Source: Mycobacterium alsense (GTDB lineage: Bacteria > Actinomycetota > Actinomycetes > Mycobacteriales > Mycobacteriaceae). Taken from it: a DNA stretch of 64,000 nucleotides. The notes beneath the pieces were generated by a model. The model searched no databases, was not told the origin of the DNA, and worked only from the letters and a program-made list of their open reading frames with translations. Shown piece by piece: positions 8,314 through 17,843 of the stretch. Each line of letters begins with the position of its first letter. Position 1 is the stretch's first letter. The stretch covers positions 1-64,000 of the forward strand of contig NZ_MVHD01000027.1 of assembly GCF_002086635.1 (NCBI RefSeq), given 5' to 3'. The translations under genes were made by a program, and so were the position numbers.

Positions 8314-9305
8314 CAGTCGTCTCCTTCTGCAGTTGGTGGGGTGGTCTGGGGGTGGGTCCGCCGCAAGGGCGGCGGATACGCGAATTTCGTGCGCAGCAGC
8401 GCCCCGACCTCGGCGATGGCCAACCGGCCCCGCGCGGTCGCGTCCGAGCGCATCAAAAAGCCGTGATACATCCCCGGATACCGCGTGCTGGTGGTCTGCA
8501 CACCCGCGTCGCGCAGCCGGTCGGCATAGCGCTCGCCCCAGTCGCGGATCGGGTCGCAGCCCGCGGTCACCACGATCGCCGGCGGCAGGCCCGACAGGTC
8601 GGTGGCGTACGCCGGGACCAGGTAGGGATCGTGGGGGAGCCCCGCACCGCCGTCGGTGAGGGCATGCAGGAACTCGATGTCGTCGCGACAAAGCATCGGA
8701 GCGTCGGCCAGGGCGGTGATCGACGGGGCCGTCATGTCGCGATCCAGACCGGGATACAGCAGCACCTGCGCACAGACCGGCGGGCCGCCCCGGTCACGCG
8801 CGGCCAGCGCGACCGCCGCCGCCAGCGAACCGCCCGCGCTGTCACCGACCACCGCGAGGCGGCCCGCGTCGACCCCGATTTCGCCGGCGTGCTGCGACAC
8901 CCAGCTGGTGGCGGCGTAGGCGTCGTCGAACTGCGCCGGGGGCGCCGACTCGGGCGCCAGTCGGTAATCCACGGCCACCAGCGTCGCCGCGCACGCCGAC
9001 GCCAGGGCGCGGGCCAGCGGTTCGAACGAATGGTTGGAGCCCATCACCAGCCCGCCGCCGTGGAAGTACACCAGGACCGGCGCCCCGGAATCAGTTGTCG
9101 GGTAGTAGATCCGGGCCGGTATCGGTCCGCCGGCCCCGGGCACGGTGGCGTCGGCGATGCGGGCCATCTCGGGCATCGCGTCGGGCAGTGGCGCGGATTC
9201 GATCGCGGCGCGCACCGCGGCCAGGCCCCGCTCGCGCATCGAGGGAAGGTCGCCGAACGAGGCGACACGTGCGGCGGCGTCGGGATCCAACGTGGGCGTC
9301 GTCAT
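8313..9305 (-). CDS. HSL-family alpha/beta hydrolase (esterase/lipase)
   Basis: This 330-residue hydrolase has the hormone-sensitive-lipase motif FHGGGLVMG for the oxyanion hole. The nucleophile elbow is GDSAGGS, the acid Asp lies in the CDPIRDWG region and the His in MYHGFLM. Such enzymes hydrolyse short acyl esters. In this context it could remove the ester produced by a Baeyer-Villiger step or act on a lactone. It overlaps the SDR gene by 4 bases and the downstream unassigned gene by 1 base, so all are probably one transcript. Confidence 0.87.
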   Translation of the reverse strand: MTTPTLDPDAAARVASFGDLPSMRERGLAAVRAAIESAPLPDAMPEMARIADATVPGAGGPIPARIYYPTTDSGAPVLVYFHGGGLVMGSNHSFEPLARALASACAATLVAVDYRLAPESAPPAQFDDAYAATSWVSQHAGEIGVDAGRLAVVGDSAGGSLAAAVALAARDRGGPPVCAQVLLYPGLDRDMTAPSITALADAPMLCRDDIEFLHALTDGGAGLPHDPYLVPAYATDLSGLPPAIVVTAGCDPIRDWGERYADRLRDAGVQTTSTRYPGMYHGFLMRSDATARGRLAIAEVGALLRTKFAYPPPLRRTHPQTTPPTAEGDD

Positions 9306-10144
9306 CGTCTGAGGGCCGGCGGTCGTTGCGCGGCGAGCACATTCGCTCGTTCCGTCATGGCCGCCGCGACCGACGGCTGGGTGAGCAGATAGAACCTGCC
9401 CCCGGCGGCCTGCTCGAATACCGTCTCGGCGGCGGCCAGTGGATCCATGGCCCCCGCCTTGACCTCGAGCATGGCCGCCCGCTGCTGCTCGGCGGCCGCG
9501 GCGTCGGTGGCGCGGGACGGGTCCACCCCGCCCGCGGACTCGAAGATGTTGGACACCACCGCGCCCGGCAGCACGGCCTGCACGTGGACGTGGTGGCCGT
9601 GGCCGGCCGACTCGACATCCAGGCGCAGGCACTCCGTCAACGCCAGCACCGCGTGCTTGCTCGCGATGTACGGCGCCTGCAAGGGGATGGCCACGACCCC
9701 GCCGACCGACGACAGGTTCCACACCCAGGCCTGCTCCCCGGCGGCCATCATCCTCGGCACGAAGGCCCGCACGCCGTAAAAGACGCCGCTGATGTTGACG
9801 TCCACGACGCGCCGCCAGTTGTCGACGGGCGTGTCCCAGAGGTAGCCGAACTGTTCGACTCCGGCGTTGTTCACCAGCAGCCGCACCGCGCCGACATCGC
9901 GGTATGTCGTCTCGGCGAGCCGCTCCACGGCGTCGGGGTCCCGCACGTCGCAGGTGACGCCGATCGCGGTGGCACCGGCCGCGCGCAGCTCGTCGCGGAC
10001 GGCCGCGACGGCGTCGGCGTCGATGTCGGCGAGGACCACCGTCATCCCCAATGCCGCGGCGTGACGGGCCATTCCGGCGCCGACGCCACCGCCGGCCCCG
10101 GTGATGACGGCGACGCCGCCGGAGAATGCATCCCGCGCGCTCAC
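9302..10144 (-). CDS. Short-chain dehydrogenase/reductase
   Basis: The Rossmann motif VITGAGGGVGAGMA is at residues 11-25, LLVNNAG follows, and the catalytic residues are the Ser of LSSVGG and the Tyr and Lys of APYIASKHA. At 280 residues it is a classical SDR acting on an alcohol/ketone with NAD(P). The start is GTG 10144; the large upstream extension in this frame is the shadow of the NTF2 gene. It sits 4 bases from the NTF2-like gene and overlaps the esterase by 4 bases. Substrate is unknown; in this island a hydroxysteroid-like alcohol is a fair guess. Confidence 0.87.
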   Translation of the reverse strand: MSARDAFSGGVAVITGAGGGVGAGMARHAAALGMTVVLADIDADAVAAVRDELRAAGATAIGVTCDVRDPDAVERLAETTYRDVGAVRLLVNNAGVEQFGYLWDTPVDNWRRVVDVNISGVFYGVRAFVPRMMAAGEQAWVWNLSSVGGVVAIPLQAPYIASKHAVLALTECLRLDVESAGHGHHVHVQAVLPGAVVSNIFESAGGVDPSRATDAAAAEQQRAAMLEVKAGAMDPLAAAETVFEQAAGGRFYLLTQPSVAAAMTERANVLAAQRPPALRR

Positions 10145-10148
10145 CGGT

Positions 10149-10628
10149 CTAGGAGGCGGCGGCGGTGTCCGCGTCGAGCTCGGACAGCGGCACCGAGTTG
10201 GTGGTGTCCAGAACGATGTCCATCTCGGTGAACTCCAGCCCGCCCGCGCCGCGTCGCACCGCGACGGTCGCGACGCCGCTGGACACGGCGAACGGCACGA
10301 AGTTCGCCACCTGGTTGACGAAGAGGTAGAAACGCGCGCGGGTGACCCCGCCGTCGGTTCCGATGCGGTGCACGTTGGTGGCGTGATGGCGCAGGGGGTA
10401 GGGGCTCTGCTTGCGATGGTCCGACAGCCAGTCCATGACCGCGTCCCGGCCACGCAGCTCGGGTGACATCAACTCCTCGAAGGGGCTGGCGCCCGAATCG
10501 CTTCGGGTCACGTACCGCACGTCGTCGGCGTACCGCGCCGCGAGCTCGCCGTAGTGCGCCTCGTCGTAGTGGTACCAGAAACCCGCGATGAACTCCTGCA
10601 GCTCGGCCACCGTGATGTCGTTGCTCAT
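10149..10628 (-). CDS. SnoaL/NTF2-like protein
   Basis: This 159-residue protein has the cone-shaped NTF2 fold pattern: an N-terminal helix pair (EFIAGFWYHYDEAHYGELAARYADD), then a sheet with RHHATNVHRIG. The family includes ketosteroid isomerase, SnoaL cyclases and ring-hydroxylating dioxygenase beta subunits. Asp and His residues line the likely pocket (YADD, HHATNVH), but no definitive catalytic pair can be assigned. It is the first gene of the minus-strand operon (NTF2, SDR, esterase, HxD protein) and is divergent from a Baeyer-Villiger monooxygenase. Confidence 0.82.
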   Translation of the reverse strand: MSNDITVAELQEFIAGFWYHYDEAHYGELAARYADDVRYVTRSDSGASPFEELMSPELRGRDAVMDWLSDHRKQSPYPLRHHATNVHRIGTDGGVTRARFYLFVNQVANFVPFAVSSGVATVAVRRGAGGLEFTEMDIVLDTTNSVPLSELDADTAAAS

Positions 10629-10729
10629 GGCGGCGAGTCAACTCGGTTGTGGGCCGCGCGAAGGGGGCGATGCCCGTTCAGTGGGACGAAGTCCTCCGCC
10701 GGGGGGCGCGCGGCCCCGATACTCGTGCC

Positions 10730-12627
10730 ATGACGCCTGCCGCCCCGGTGGATCCCGACGAGCTGCGGGTCAACCTGCGTCAGGCCGATCCCGGGGTCCT
10801 GGTTGCCGTGCTGGCGCAGTTGACCGGTGATCACGCGGTGGTCGACCGGTTCGGCCCCAAGATCGACCACGTTCCCGATCCCCCGGAACAGGCCGGCGTC
10901 ACCGATTCCGAGACGGCGGCCGAGCTCGTCGACGCGGTGGTGGCCGCGGTCCGGTCACCACGGCCGGCAGCGGCCGTCGCGGCCGACGACCCCGATCTGT
11001 TTGCGCGGATCGCGCCGCTGGCCCTCGGTGGCACCATCGGCGCCGAATACCTGCCGATGTTGTTGGAGCAGGGTGGCTTTCAGCCGCGGCAGCCGGTGTT
11101 GCCGCGCACCTCCAAGCTCCCCGACGGCTTTCGGGTCGCGGTCATCGGCGCGGGCATCGCCGGGCTGACCGCGGCTCTGGAGCTGGCGGACGCCGGCATC
11201 GAATACCAGATCTTCGACCGCAACGCCGAGGTCGGAGGCACCTGGTACACCACCACCTACCCGGGCATCGGCGTCGACACCCCGTCGGCGTACTACTCGC
11301 TGTCGCGCGACGTCAAGGGCGACTGGTCCAGCTACTACCCGATGGGCCCGGAGTATCAGGCGTACCTGGTGTCGGTCGCCGACAAGAACGACCTCCGGCG
11401 GCACACCAGGTTCGCCACCGAGGTCGAGGCGCTGTGGTGGGACGACGAGCGCCGGCGGTGGCAAATCCATGCGGTGGGCCCCGACGGTGCCCGGGACGTG
11501 AGCTACGCGAACGTCGTGATTCCCGCGGCCGGCTACCTCAACCGGCCGCGCTGGCCGGACCTGCCGGGCCGCGAGACGTTCTCGGGGTCGTCGGTGCATT
11601 CGGCCCAATGGGATCCCGGCCTGGACCTGACCGGCAAGCGGGTGGCCGTCATCGGCGCGGGCTGCACCGCGGTGCAGATCGTCGACGCGTGCGTGGACGA
11701 GGTGGCACACCTGACGGTGTTTCAGCGTCAGCCGCACTGGGTGGCGCCGCGGCGACGGGCCTCCGACGACGTGCCCGCCTATCAGCGGTGGCTGGGCACG
11801 CGGCTGCCGTTCTACGCCAACTGGATCCGGCTCAAGTCGTTCTGGGGGACCGCGGACAACAACTACCCGGTGATCCTCCACGAACCCGAGTGGGCGGCCC
11901 GGCACCTGTCGATCTCGCCGGCCAACGACGCGCTGCTGCAGTTGTGCCTTGACTACATCCACCGGGTGTTCGGCGCGGACAGCGAGTTGGCCCGCAAGGT
12001 CACACCCGACTTCGCGCCTTACGGCAAGCGGATCATCCGGGATCCCGGTGGCTACTACGCGGCGCTGGCGCGCGACCACGTCGACGTGGAGGCGAGCGAG
12101 CCGGCGCGGGTCACCGAGGCGGGCCTCGTGACCGCCGACGGCCGCCAGATCGACGTCGACGTCATCGTCTATGCGACCGGCTATCACCTGGATTTCCTGT
12201 CGCGGGTGGACATCCGGGGCCGGCAGGGCCGGAGGCTGGTCGACGAGTGGGGCGACAGCCCGCGCGCGTACCGGGGCGGGACCGTGCCCGGATTCCCCAA
12301 CATGTTCATCTCGTCGGCGCCCAATTACAGCCCCGGTCATGGCGGCGGGCACAACTTCGGCGTCGAGGTGATGGTGCACTACGTCATGGAGTGCCTGCAG
12401 CTGATGGCGCTGCGGGACGCGTCGGTCATGGAGGTGACCCGGCGCGCGTACGAGGACTACGTCGCCGAGATCGATGCCACCATGGCCGGCACGGTCTGGT
12501 GCCACACGCCGGGCGCGCATACCTACTACCGCTCGGGCGGGGGACGCATCGTGATTTCGTTCCCGTACCGGCTGGTCGACGTGTGGCGCGGCCATCGCGC
12601 CCCGATCGAATCCGACTTCGACCTACG

Positions 12628-12631
<4 letters not shown>
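10730..12631 (+). CDS. Flavin monooxygenase, Baeyer-Villiger type, with long N-terminal extension
   Basis: A helical extension of about 125 residues precedes the FAD motif VAVIGAGIAGLTAALEL and GGTWYTTTYPGIGVDTPS. The fingerprint FSGSSVHSAQWD (FxGxxxHxxxW) and the NADPH motif VAVIGAGCTAVQ follow. This identifies a type I Baeyer-Villiger monooxygenase that inserts oxygen beside a ketone. The second nucleotide motif has GCTA in place of the usual GSSG. ATG 10730 is preferred; an in-frame start at 10649 would add 27 residues of low-complexity sequence overlapping the divergent promoter. The stop overlaps the next SDR by 4 bases. An N-terminal extension of this type is known in some large-ring and steroid BVMOs. 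Confidence 0.87.
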
Positions 12632-13514
<883 letters not shown>

Positions 13515-13518
<4 letters not shown>

Positions 13519-14141
13519 CTCAGCACGCCGCCGGCGATCGCGCAGAAGCTGTGGCACACCCGGTCGCGGACGATCACGTCGGTGGTCTCGGGATCGAACC
13601 ACCGGTCCACGACGGCCCAGTGGATCGGATGCATGAGGTAGGGCCCCATCAGCCCGTCGACGTCGCTGAACTCCTGCTCGAAGACGTGGGTCCACTCGGT
13701 GGGCCCGATCGCCTCGGATACCCGGCTCAGTTGCCACGCACGGATGGTCCGCACGTAGCGCGGCATCGACGACAACTCGCGCTCGAAGCGGACGACGGTC
13801 GACTCGGGGGTGCCCGGCGCCACGCGCAGCAACAGCGTGCGGTAGACGGTGCCTGCGGTGTCGCCCCGGCGTTGGGGCACACCCGAATAGCCCACCCCGT
13901 TGACGCGGGTCACGGCGGGCTCGACCAGCAGCGCTGCGAATTGCCCCGCCACGCGGGCCCAGTGGTCCTCGGTGGCGAACCGCAGATGCACGAGGACGTC
14001 ACCGCCGTTGCGGGTGCCCGGCAACGTCGGCCCCACGACCCAGCGCGGGACTCCGGCCGCGGCCGCGGCGGCACTCAACTCCGCGACCAGCCGGTCGCGA
14101 CCGGCCGGGACGACGTCGAGCAGCCTGGTGACGCTATACAT
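13515..14141 (-). CDS. Double Dabb-type ferredoxin-fold protein
   Basis: The C-terminal 115 residues (TVYRTLLLRVAPGTPE, WTHVFEQEFSD, then HPIHWAVVDRWFDPE) match the stress-responsive A/B barrel (Dabb) pattern, including the characteristic histidines near the end. The N-terminal half has the same strand-helix-helix-strand spacing without the motifs, so the protein looks like an internally duplicated barrel that would act as a monomer where single Dabb proteins dimerise. It overlaps the small gene upstream by 8 bases. A role in binding or cyclising a polyketide- or terpenoid-like intermediate is possible but unproven. Confidence 0.75.
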
Positions 14142-14481
14142 CGCACAGGCCGGCCACGTCGGCGGCGGCCGCGGCGAACGATCGCGACCGCTCCTGCACC
14201 AATTCGCCGACGCGCGACCACCATTCGGCCAGCGCGGGATCGGAGCGGCCCCGCCACGTCATCCGCCACCATGCCGGCGGGTCGGGCAGGGTCCACGTGA
14301 TCGTGACGGTGTTGGGCAGCTCGTCGGACCAGATGGGCGGGCTGACCAGCACGTCGCGCAGCGTCATTCCGCGGGCGCGCGCGCCGGGAGCGTAGTCCGC
14401 GAGATAGGTGTCGACGAACCGGCGGGCGCAGCCCGGGCGGGTGACAACCCGGTCGATGACGAACACGCGGTCCTCGGCCAT
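14134..14481 (-). CDS. Small Dabb/EthD-like hypothetical protein
   Basis: This 115-residue protein begins MAEDRVFVIDRVVTRPG, a beta strand typical of the ferredoxin-like EthD/Dabb or NIPSNAP folds, and contains WWRMTW and SRVGELVQER. It lies 9 bases downstream of the IclR gene stop and overlaps the double-Dabb gene by 8 bases, so it is part of the same transcript. I do not recognise an exact family; the fold call is from secondary-structure pattern only. Confidence 0.68.
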   Translation of the reverse strand: MAEDRVFVIDRVVTRPGCARRFVDTYLADYAPGARARGMTLRDVLVSPPIWSDELPNTVTITWTLPDPPAWWRMTWRGRSDPALAEWWSRVGELVQERSRSFAAAAADVAGLCDV

Positions 14482-14490
14482 GGGCGCAGC

Positions 14491-15321
14491 TCAGGCGTAC
14501 TGCAGCGCGGGACGCGATCCGGCCGGTGCGGGCCGAAGCGGCCGGAGCGGCCGGAGGGGCTGCAGGGTCGGCGCGACCCGTCGCGGGCCGTCCTCGACAT
14601 TGCGCCAGATGCCCATCGCCGTCATGCGCACCGGGGCGGTGAGCCGCTGGTCGAACGCCATGCGGTTCACCGGGCCGCACACCGACACCGCAGCGACGAC
14701 TTCCTCGGCCTCACCGGGGCCGCCGATCGGGGCCGCGACGCAACCGAATCCGGGCAGCGATTCCTCCCGTTCGAAGGCGACCCCGTGGGCACGGACCTTG
14801 GCCAGTTCGATGGCGAGCTGCGCGCCGGTGCCGATCGAGTACTTCGTCTTGCGCACCCGCAGGTCGAGCTCGGCGTGCTCGTCGCGGTAGGCCAGGATCG
14901 CCTTGCCGACGGCCGTGCAGTGCGCGGGCTGGCGACCGCCCACGCGCGTCGGGATCCTCTGGCCGCCGATCTTGTCGAGGTAGACGACGTCGGGCCCGTC
15001 CAGCACCGCGAGGTGCACGGCAAGCCCGGTGGCGCGGTGCAGCTCGCCCAGCAGCGGGGCGGCGGCCCGCACCAGGCGGTCCTGATGCACGGCCAGGGAG
15101 CCCAGCTCCACCAGCCGCATGCCCAGCTCGTAGTCGCGGCCGCTACGGCGCAGCCAGCGCAGCTGGACGAGGCGCTCGAGCATCCGGTGCGCCGAGGAGC
15201 GGGGCAGGCCGGTCCGTCGGACGATCTGGGCCAGCGTCAGCCGCCCTGGGCCTTCGAAGGCGTCCAGGACCAGCGAGATGCGGTCGATGACGGCCGTGGG
15301 GGTTTCGGCGGGCGCGGGCAT
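14491..15321 (-). CDS. IclR-family transcriptional regulator
   Basis: An N-terminal winged helix (LTLAQIVRRTGLPRSSAHRMLERLVQL) is followed by the IclR effector domain, with GRQPAHCTAVGKAILA and a GFGCVAAPIGG loop. Length is 276 residues including a C-terminal tail with three LRP repeats encoded by 9-bp repeats at about 14531-14557. ATG 15321 has a strong AGGAGG site four bases upstream. A perfect 19-bp palindrome lies 18 bases before the start, so the gene is very probably autoregulated. IclR proteins usually control nearby aromatic or steroid catabolism genes and respond to a pathway acid or CoA ester. Confidence 0.9.
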   Translation of the reverse strand: MPAPAETPTAVIDRISLVLDAFEGPGRLTLAQIVRRTGLPRSSAHRMLERLVQLRWLRRSGRDYELGMRLVELGSLAVHQDRLVRAAAPLLGELHRATGLAVHLAVLDGPDVVYLDKIGGQRIPTRVGGRQPAHCTAVGKAILAYRDEHAELDLRVRKTKYSIGTGAQLAIELAKVRAHGVAFEREESLPGFGCVAAPIGGPGEAEEVVAAVSVCGPVNRMAFDQRLTAPVRMTAMGIWRNVEDGPRRVAPTLQPLRPLRPLRPAPAGSRPALQYA

Positions 15322-15338
15322 ACATCCTCCTGGCTGGC

Positions 15339-15357
15339 ATATTCCTATTAGGAATAT
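15339..15357. promoter_or_regulatory. Perfect 19-bp palindrome, likely IclR operator
   Basis: ATATTCCTATTAGGAATAT is a perfect inverted repeat of 9-base arms around one central T. It is AT-rich in very GC-rich DNA and sits 18 bases upstream of the iclR-type start. It also contains TATATT-like -10 material on the minus strand, so a bound dimer would block the promoter. Size and symmetry fit an IclR-family site. Confidence 0.8.
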
Positions 15358-15369
15358 AGGGGATGGCGA

Positions 15370-15420
15370 GCGGTCGCAAAAGCCCCCGCGCGCTCGGCGT
15401 GTCGGGGGCTTTGCGACCGC
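15370..15420 (-). terminator. Strong stem-loop terminator after the flavoprotein gene
   Basis: The arms 15370-15388 and 15403-15420 are complementary over 18 pairs with one bulged A and a 14-base loop. Read on the minus strand, the core is AAAGCCCCCG, a loop, then CGGGGGCTTTT, the normal intrinsic form, extended by eight further pairs (GCGGTCGC/GCGACCGC). It lies 17 bases after the stop at 15437 and separates that operon from iclR. Its near symmetry means it could also stop plus-strand transcription. Confidence 0.82.
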
Positions 15421-15436
15421 TTGGGGTGGAGGGGAC

Positions 15437-16897
15437 TCAGCCCTTCGCGGCGGACCGTCCCGCGCGCCGGCCGTAGAAGCTGCCGTCGCCCAGCGAGACG
15501 CCGCTGGCGTAACCCCACGCGGCCAGGCCGGCGGTGCAGCGGCCCGCGGCGAACAGCCCCGGGATGGGCTCGCCGCCGACGTGCAGCACCTCGGCGTCCA
15601 ACGTGGTGGCCAGCCCGCCGAGGGTGAATCCGCCGGTGTTGTCGCGGAGGTCGATCGCGCCGACCGGGGAGCCGATCGGCTTGATCCACTCGGGTTTCTT
15701 GTGCAGGAGCGGGTCCTCGCCGCGGCCCGCGCCGTCGTTGTAGGCGGCGACGGTCGCCTGCAGCGAACCGGGCGCCAGCCCCATCTCGCCTTCCAGGTCG
15801 GCCACCGTGTCGGCCACCCAGGTCGGCTGCCGCAGCATGAACTTCGGCGACCAGGAGGCCATCGCCTCCTGCTGCGCGTCGTCGTCGATGATCAGGTAGG
15901 CGACGTTGTCCTGCTGGTAGAGCGTGAGCTGCCCGATCCGGCCCGGGTAGGTGTCCTCGGCGACGTAGCGCTGGCCGCGGCCGTTGACCAGGATGCCGCG
16001 CACGAGCTGCTGGGGGTCGATGAAGATCGCGACCTCGGTCGCGTCCATGTGGGCCAGGTCGGCGCCCAGCGCCTGGGCCATCCGGATCGCCTGCCCGTCG
16101 TGCTGCTCGATCGACGCCGCCGGGCGGCCGGCGATCCGCGGCGCGTAGCGCGCGACCATGTCGTCGTTGTAGGCGAAGCTGCCGGTGGCGAGCACGACCC
16201 CGGACCGCGCCCGGATCGACATCTCCTCCCCGTACCGGCGGGCGCGGATGCCGGCGACGCGGCCGTCGGATTCGGTGATGAGGCGCTGGACACGCACGTC
16301 GTACAGCGCCCGCGCGCCGGCCGCCGCGGCCGTCTCGACGAGCGGCTTCATCAGCATGTAGCCCGCGCTCGCCTCGCCCTGCTTCTTGTTCGACATCTGC
16401 GGGACGTGCCCGCGCGGGGCCGGGGCGGCGATGGTGTTGAACGGGAAGGAGTTCTCGCCGCCGCTGTACATCAGGCCCTGATCGCCCATCGGCTCCCAGC
16501 CCGGCTCGGAGAAGAACTCCGCCTTGAACGGGACGCCGCAGCCGACCAGCCAGTCGAAGTGGGCGACGCTGCCGGCGCAGTAGTCGGCGATCCGGTCCAC
16601 GTCGGCGCCCGGGCCCATCGCGACCTCGAGGAAGGCCGCCATGTTCTCGACGGAATCGTCGAAGCCGCAGGCCTTTTGCAGCGGGGTGCCGCCACCGAGG
16701 TAGATGAATCCACCGGCCATCGCCGCCGCGCCGCCCCAGGATCCGGTGCGCTCCAGCACCAGCACGTCGGCGCCGGACCGGGCCGCTTCGACCGCCGCGG
16801 CCGCACCGGCGACGCCGTAGCCGGCGATGACGACGTCGGCCTCCTGATCCCACGACGTGATCGACGCGGCCGGCACCGGGCTGACGTCGTTTGTCAT
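15437..16897 (-). CDS. FAD-binding dehydrogenase (fumarate reductase/KstD superfamily)
   Basis: This 486-residue protein opens with the FAD motif ADVVIAGYGVAGAAAAVEAA and GGAAAMAGGFIYLGGG, and it ends GLFAAGRCTAGLAAWGYASG. It belongs to the same superfamily as 3-ketosteroid dehydrogenases but lacks the KstD TYxGxGxT ending, so it may dehydrogenate another bond. It is 29 bases downstream of the HsaC-like gene and follows the HsaA-like gene; the three form a compact minus-strand operon closed by the terminator at 15370-15420. A desaturation step just before or after ring opening is the likely role. Confidence 0.82.
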   Translation of the reverse strand: MTNDVSPVPAASITSWDQEADVVIAGYGVAGAAAAVEAARSGADVLVLERTGSWGGAAAMAGGFIYLGGGTPLQKACGFDDSVENMAAFLEVAMGPGADVDRIADYCAGSVAHFDWLVGCGVPFKAEFFSEPGWEPMGDQGLMYSGGENSFPFNTIAAPAPRGHVPQMSNKKQGEASAGYMLMKPLVETAAAAGARALYDVRVQRLITESDGRVAGIRARRYGEEMSIRARSGVVLATGSFAYNDDMVARYAPRIAGRPAASIEQHDGQAIRMAQALGADLAHMDATEVAIFIDPQQLVRGILVNGRGQRYVAEDTYPGRIGQLTLYQQDNVAYLIIDDDAQQEAMASWSPKFMLRQPTWVADTVADLEGEMGLAPGSLQATVAAYNDGAGRGEDPLLHKKPEWIKPIGSPVGAIDLRDNTGGFTLGGLATTLDAEVLHVGGEPIPGLFAAGRCTAGLAAWGYASGVSLGDGSFYGRRAGRSAAKG

Positions 16898-16926
16898 AGC
16901 TTCGTCACCGGTCTGTCACCGGTCCC

Positions 16927-17835
16927 TCAGGGCCTCATCGCGGCGGGCATCTCGCCGACCCATTGATGGCCCCAGTAGCTATCGGCGGTGATTTCCTCTG
17001 CGCTGTAATACGTTTCGTCGACGCGCATGCCGTCGGTGCCGAACTCGATGTCCCAGTCGCCGGGGGCGCGGACGTAGAACGACACCATCTTGTCGTTGGT
17101 GTGCCGCCCCAGCGTAGACGACAGCTGGAAGCCCTCGGCGTTGACGCGGTCCAGCGCCTGACCCACCGCGTCGAGGGTGTCGACCTCCACCATGATGTGC
17201 ACCAGGCGCGGATCCCGCTGGTGCATGGCGGGAACGATCGCCAGGCTGTGGTGCCGCTCGTTGATGCCCAGGAAGCGGACCCGCACCGGGCCGAACTCCT
17301 TGGGCAACGGCACCCTGAACGCGCCGCGGGAACGGAACCCCAGTACCTCGGTGTAGAAGTCGAACAGCGCGTTGGGATCCATCGCGGGCACCACGACATG
17401 GCCGAGGCCCTGATCGCCGGTGACGAATCGCGCGCCGAAGGGCGTGACCACCGGGCTGTGGTCGAGCACCGGTCCGTGAAACACCTCGAGGGTGTGGCCC
17501 GCCGGGTCCTCGAAGGTGATCACCTCTTCGACGCGGCGGGCCTCGGCGTCGTCGACCGAGAGCTGCTTGAACGCCACGCCGGCGCCGTCGAGGGTGGCTT
17601 TGACCCGTTGCAGCGCCGCGTGGTCGCGCACCTCCCAGCCGATGGTGAGCACCCGGTCGGTCTCGGCCGGGACGACGACGATGCGCGCCGCGCGTTCGTC
17701 CATCCGCAGATACAGCGCCGACGGGTCGGGCCCCTTGCCTTCGGCGAAACCCAGCACGCCGAACGCGAACTGTCGCCAGCGGTCGATGGCATGGGTGGAA
17801 AGGGTAATGTAGCCAAGGCTTTTCAGGTCGGTCAC
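16927..17835 (-). CDS. HsaC-like type I extradiol dioxygenase
   Basis: The protein is made of two tandem vicinal-oxygen-chelate modules, 302 residues in all. The C-terminal module has the iron ligands His146 (GLGHVVV), His213 (LVHIMVEV) and Glu264 (DIEFGTDG), plus the catalytic His195/His196 (RHHSLA), matching BphC/HsaC numbering. HsaC cleaves the aromatised A ring of 3,4-dihydroxy-secosteroids by meta cleavage. The start is GTG 17835, 8 bases after the HsaA-like gene. All key residues are intact. Sequence differs enough from canonical HsaC that a related catechol is possible. Confidence 0.88.
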   Translation of the reverse strand: MTDLKSLGYITLSTHAIDRWRQFAFGVLGFAEGKGPDPSALYLRMDERAARIVVVPAETDRVLTIGWEVRDHAALQRVKATLDGAGVAFKQLSVDDAEARRVEEVITFEDPAGHTLEVFHGPVLDHSPVVTPFGARFVTGDQGLGHVVVPAMDPNALFDFYTEVLGFRSRGAFRVPLPKEFGPVRVRFLGINERHHSLAIVPAMHQRDPRLVHIMVEVDTLDAVGQALDRVNAEGFQLSSTLGRHTNDKMVSFYVRAPGDWDIEFGTDGMRVDETYYSAEEITADSYWGHQWVGEMPAAMRP

Positions 17836-17843
17836 GTGGTCTC

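Noticed and set aside
14519..14557. Regulatory repeat inside the IclR gene
   Set aside because: The 9-bp repeats encode the LRPLRPLRP tail in frame and are best explained as a coding slippage tract.
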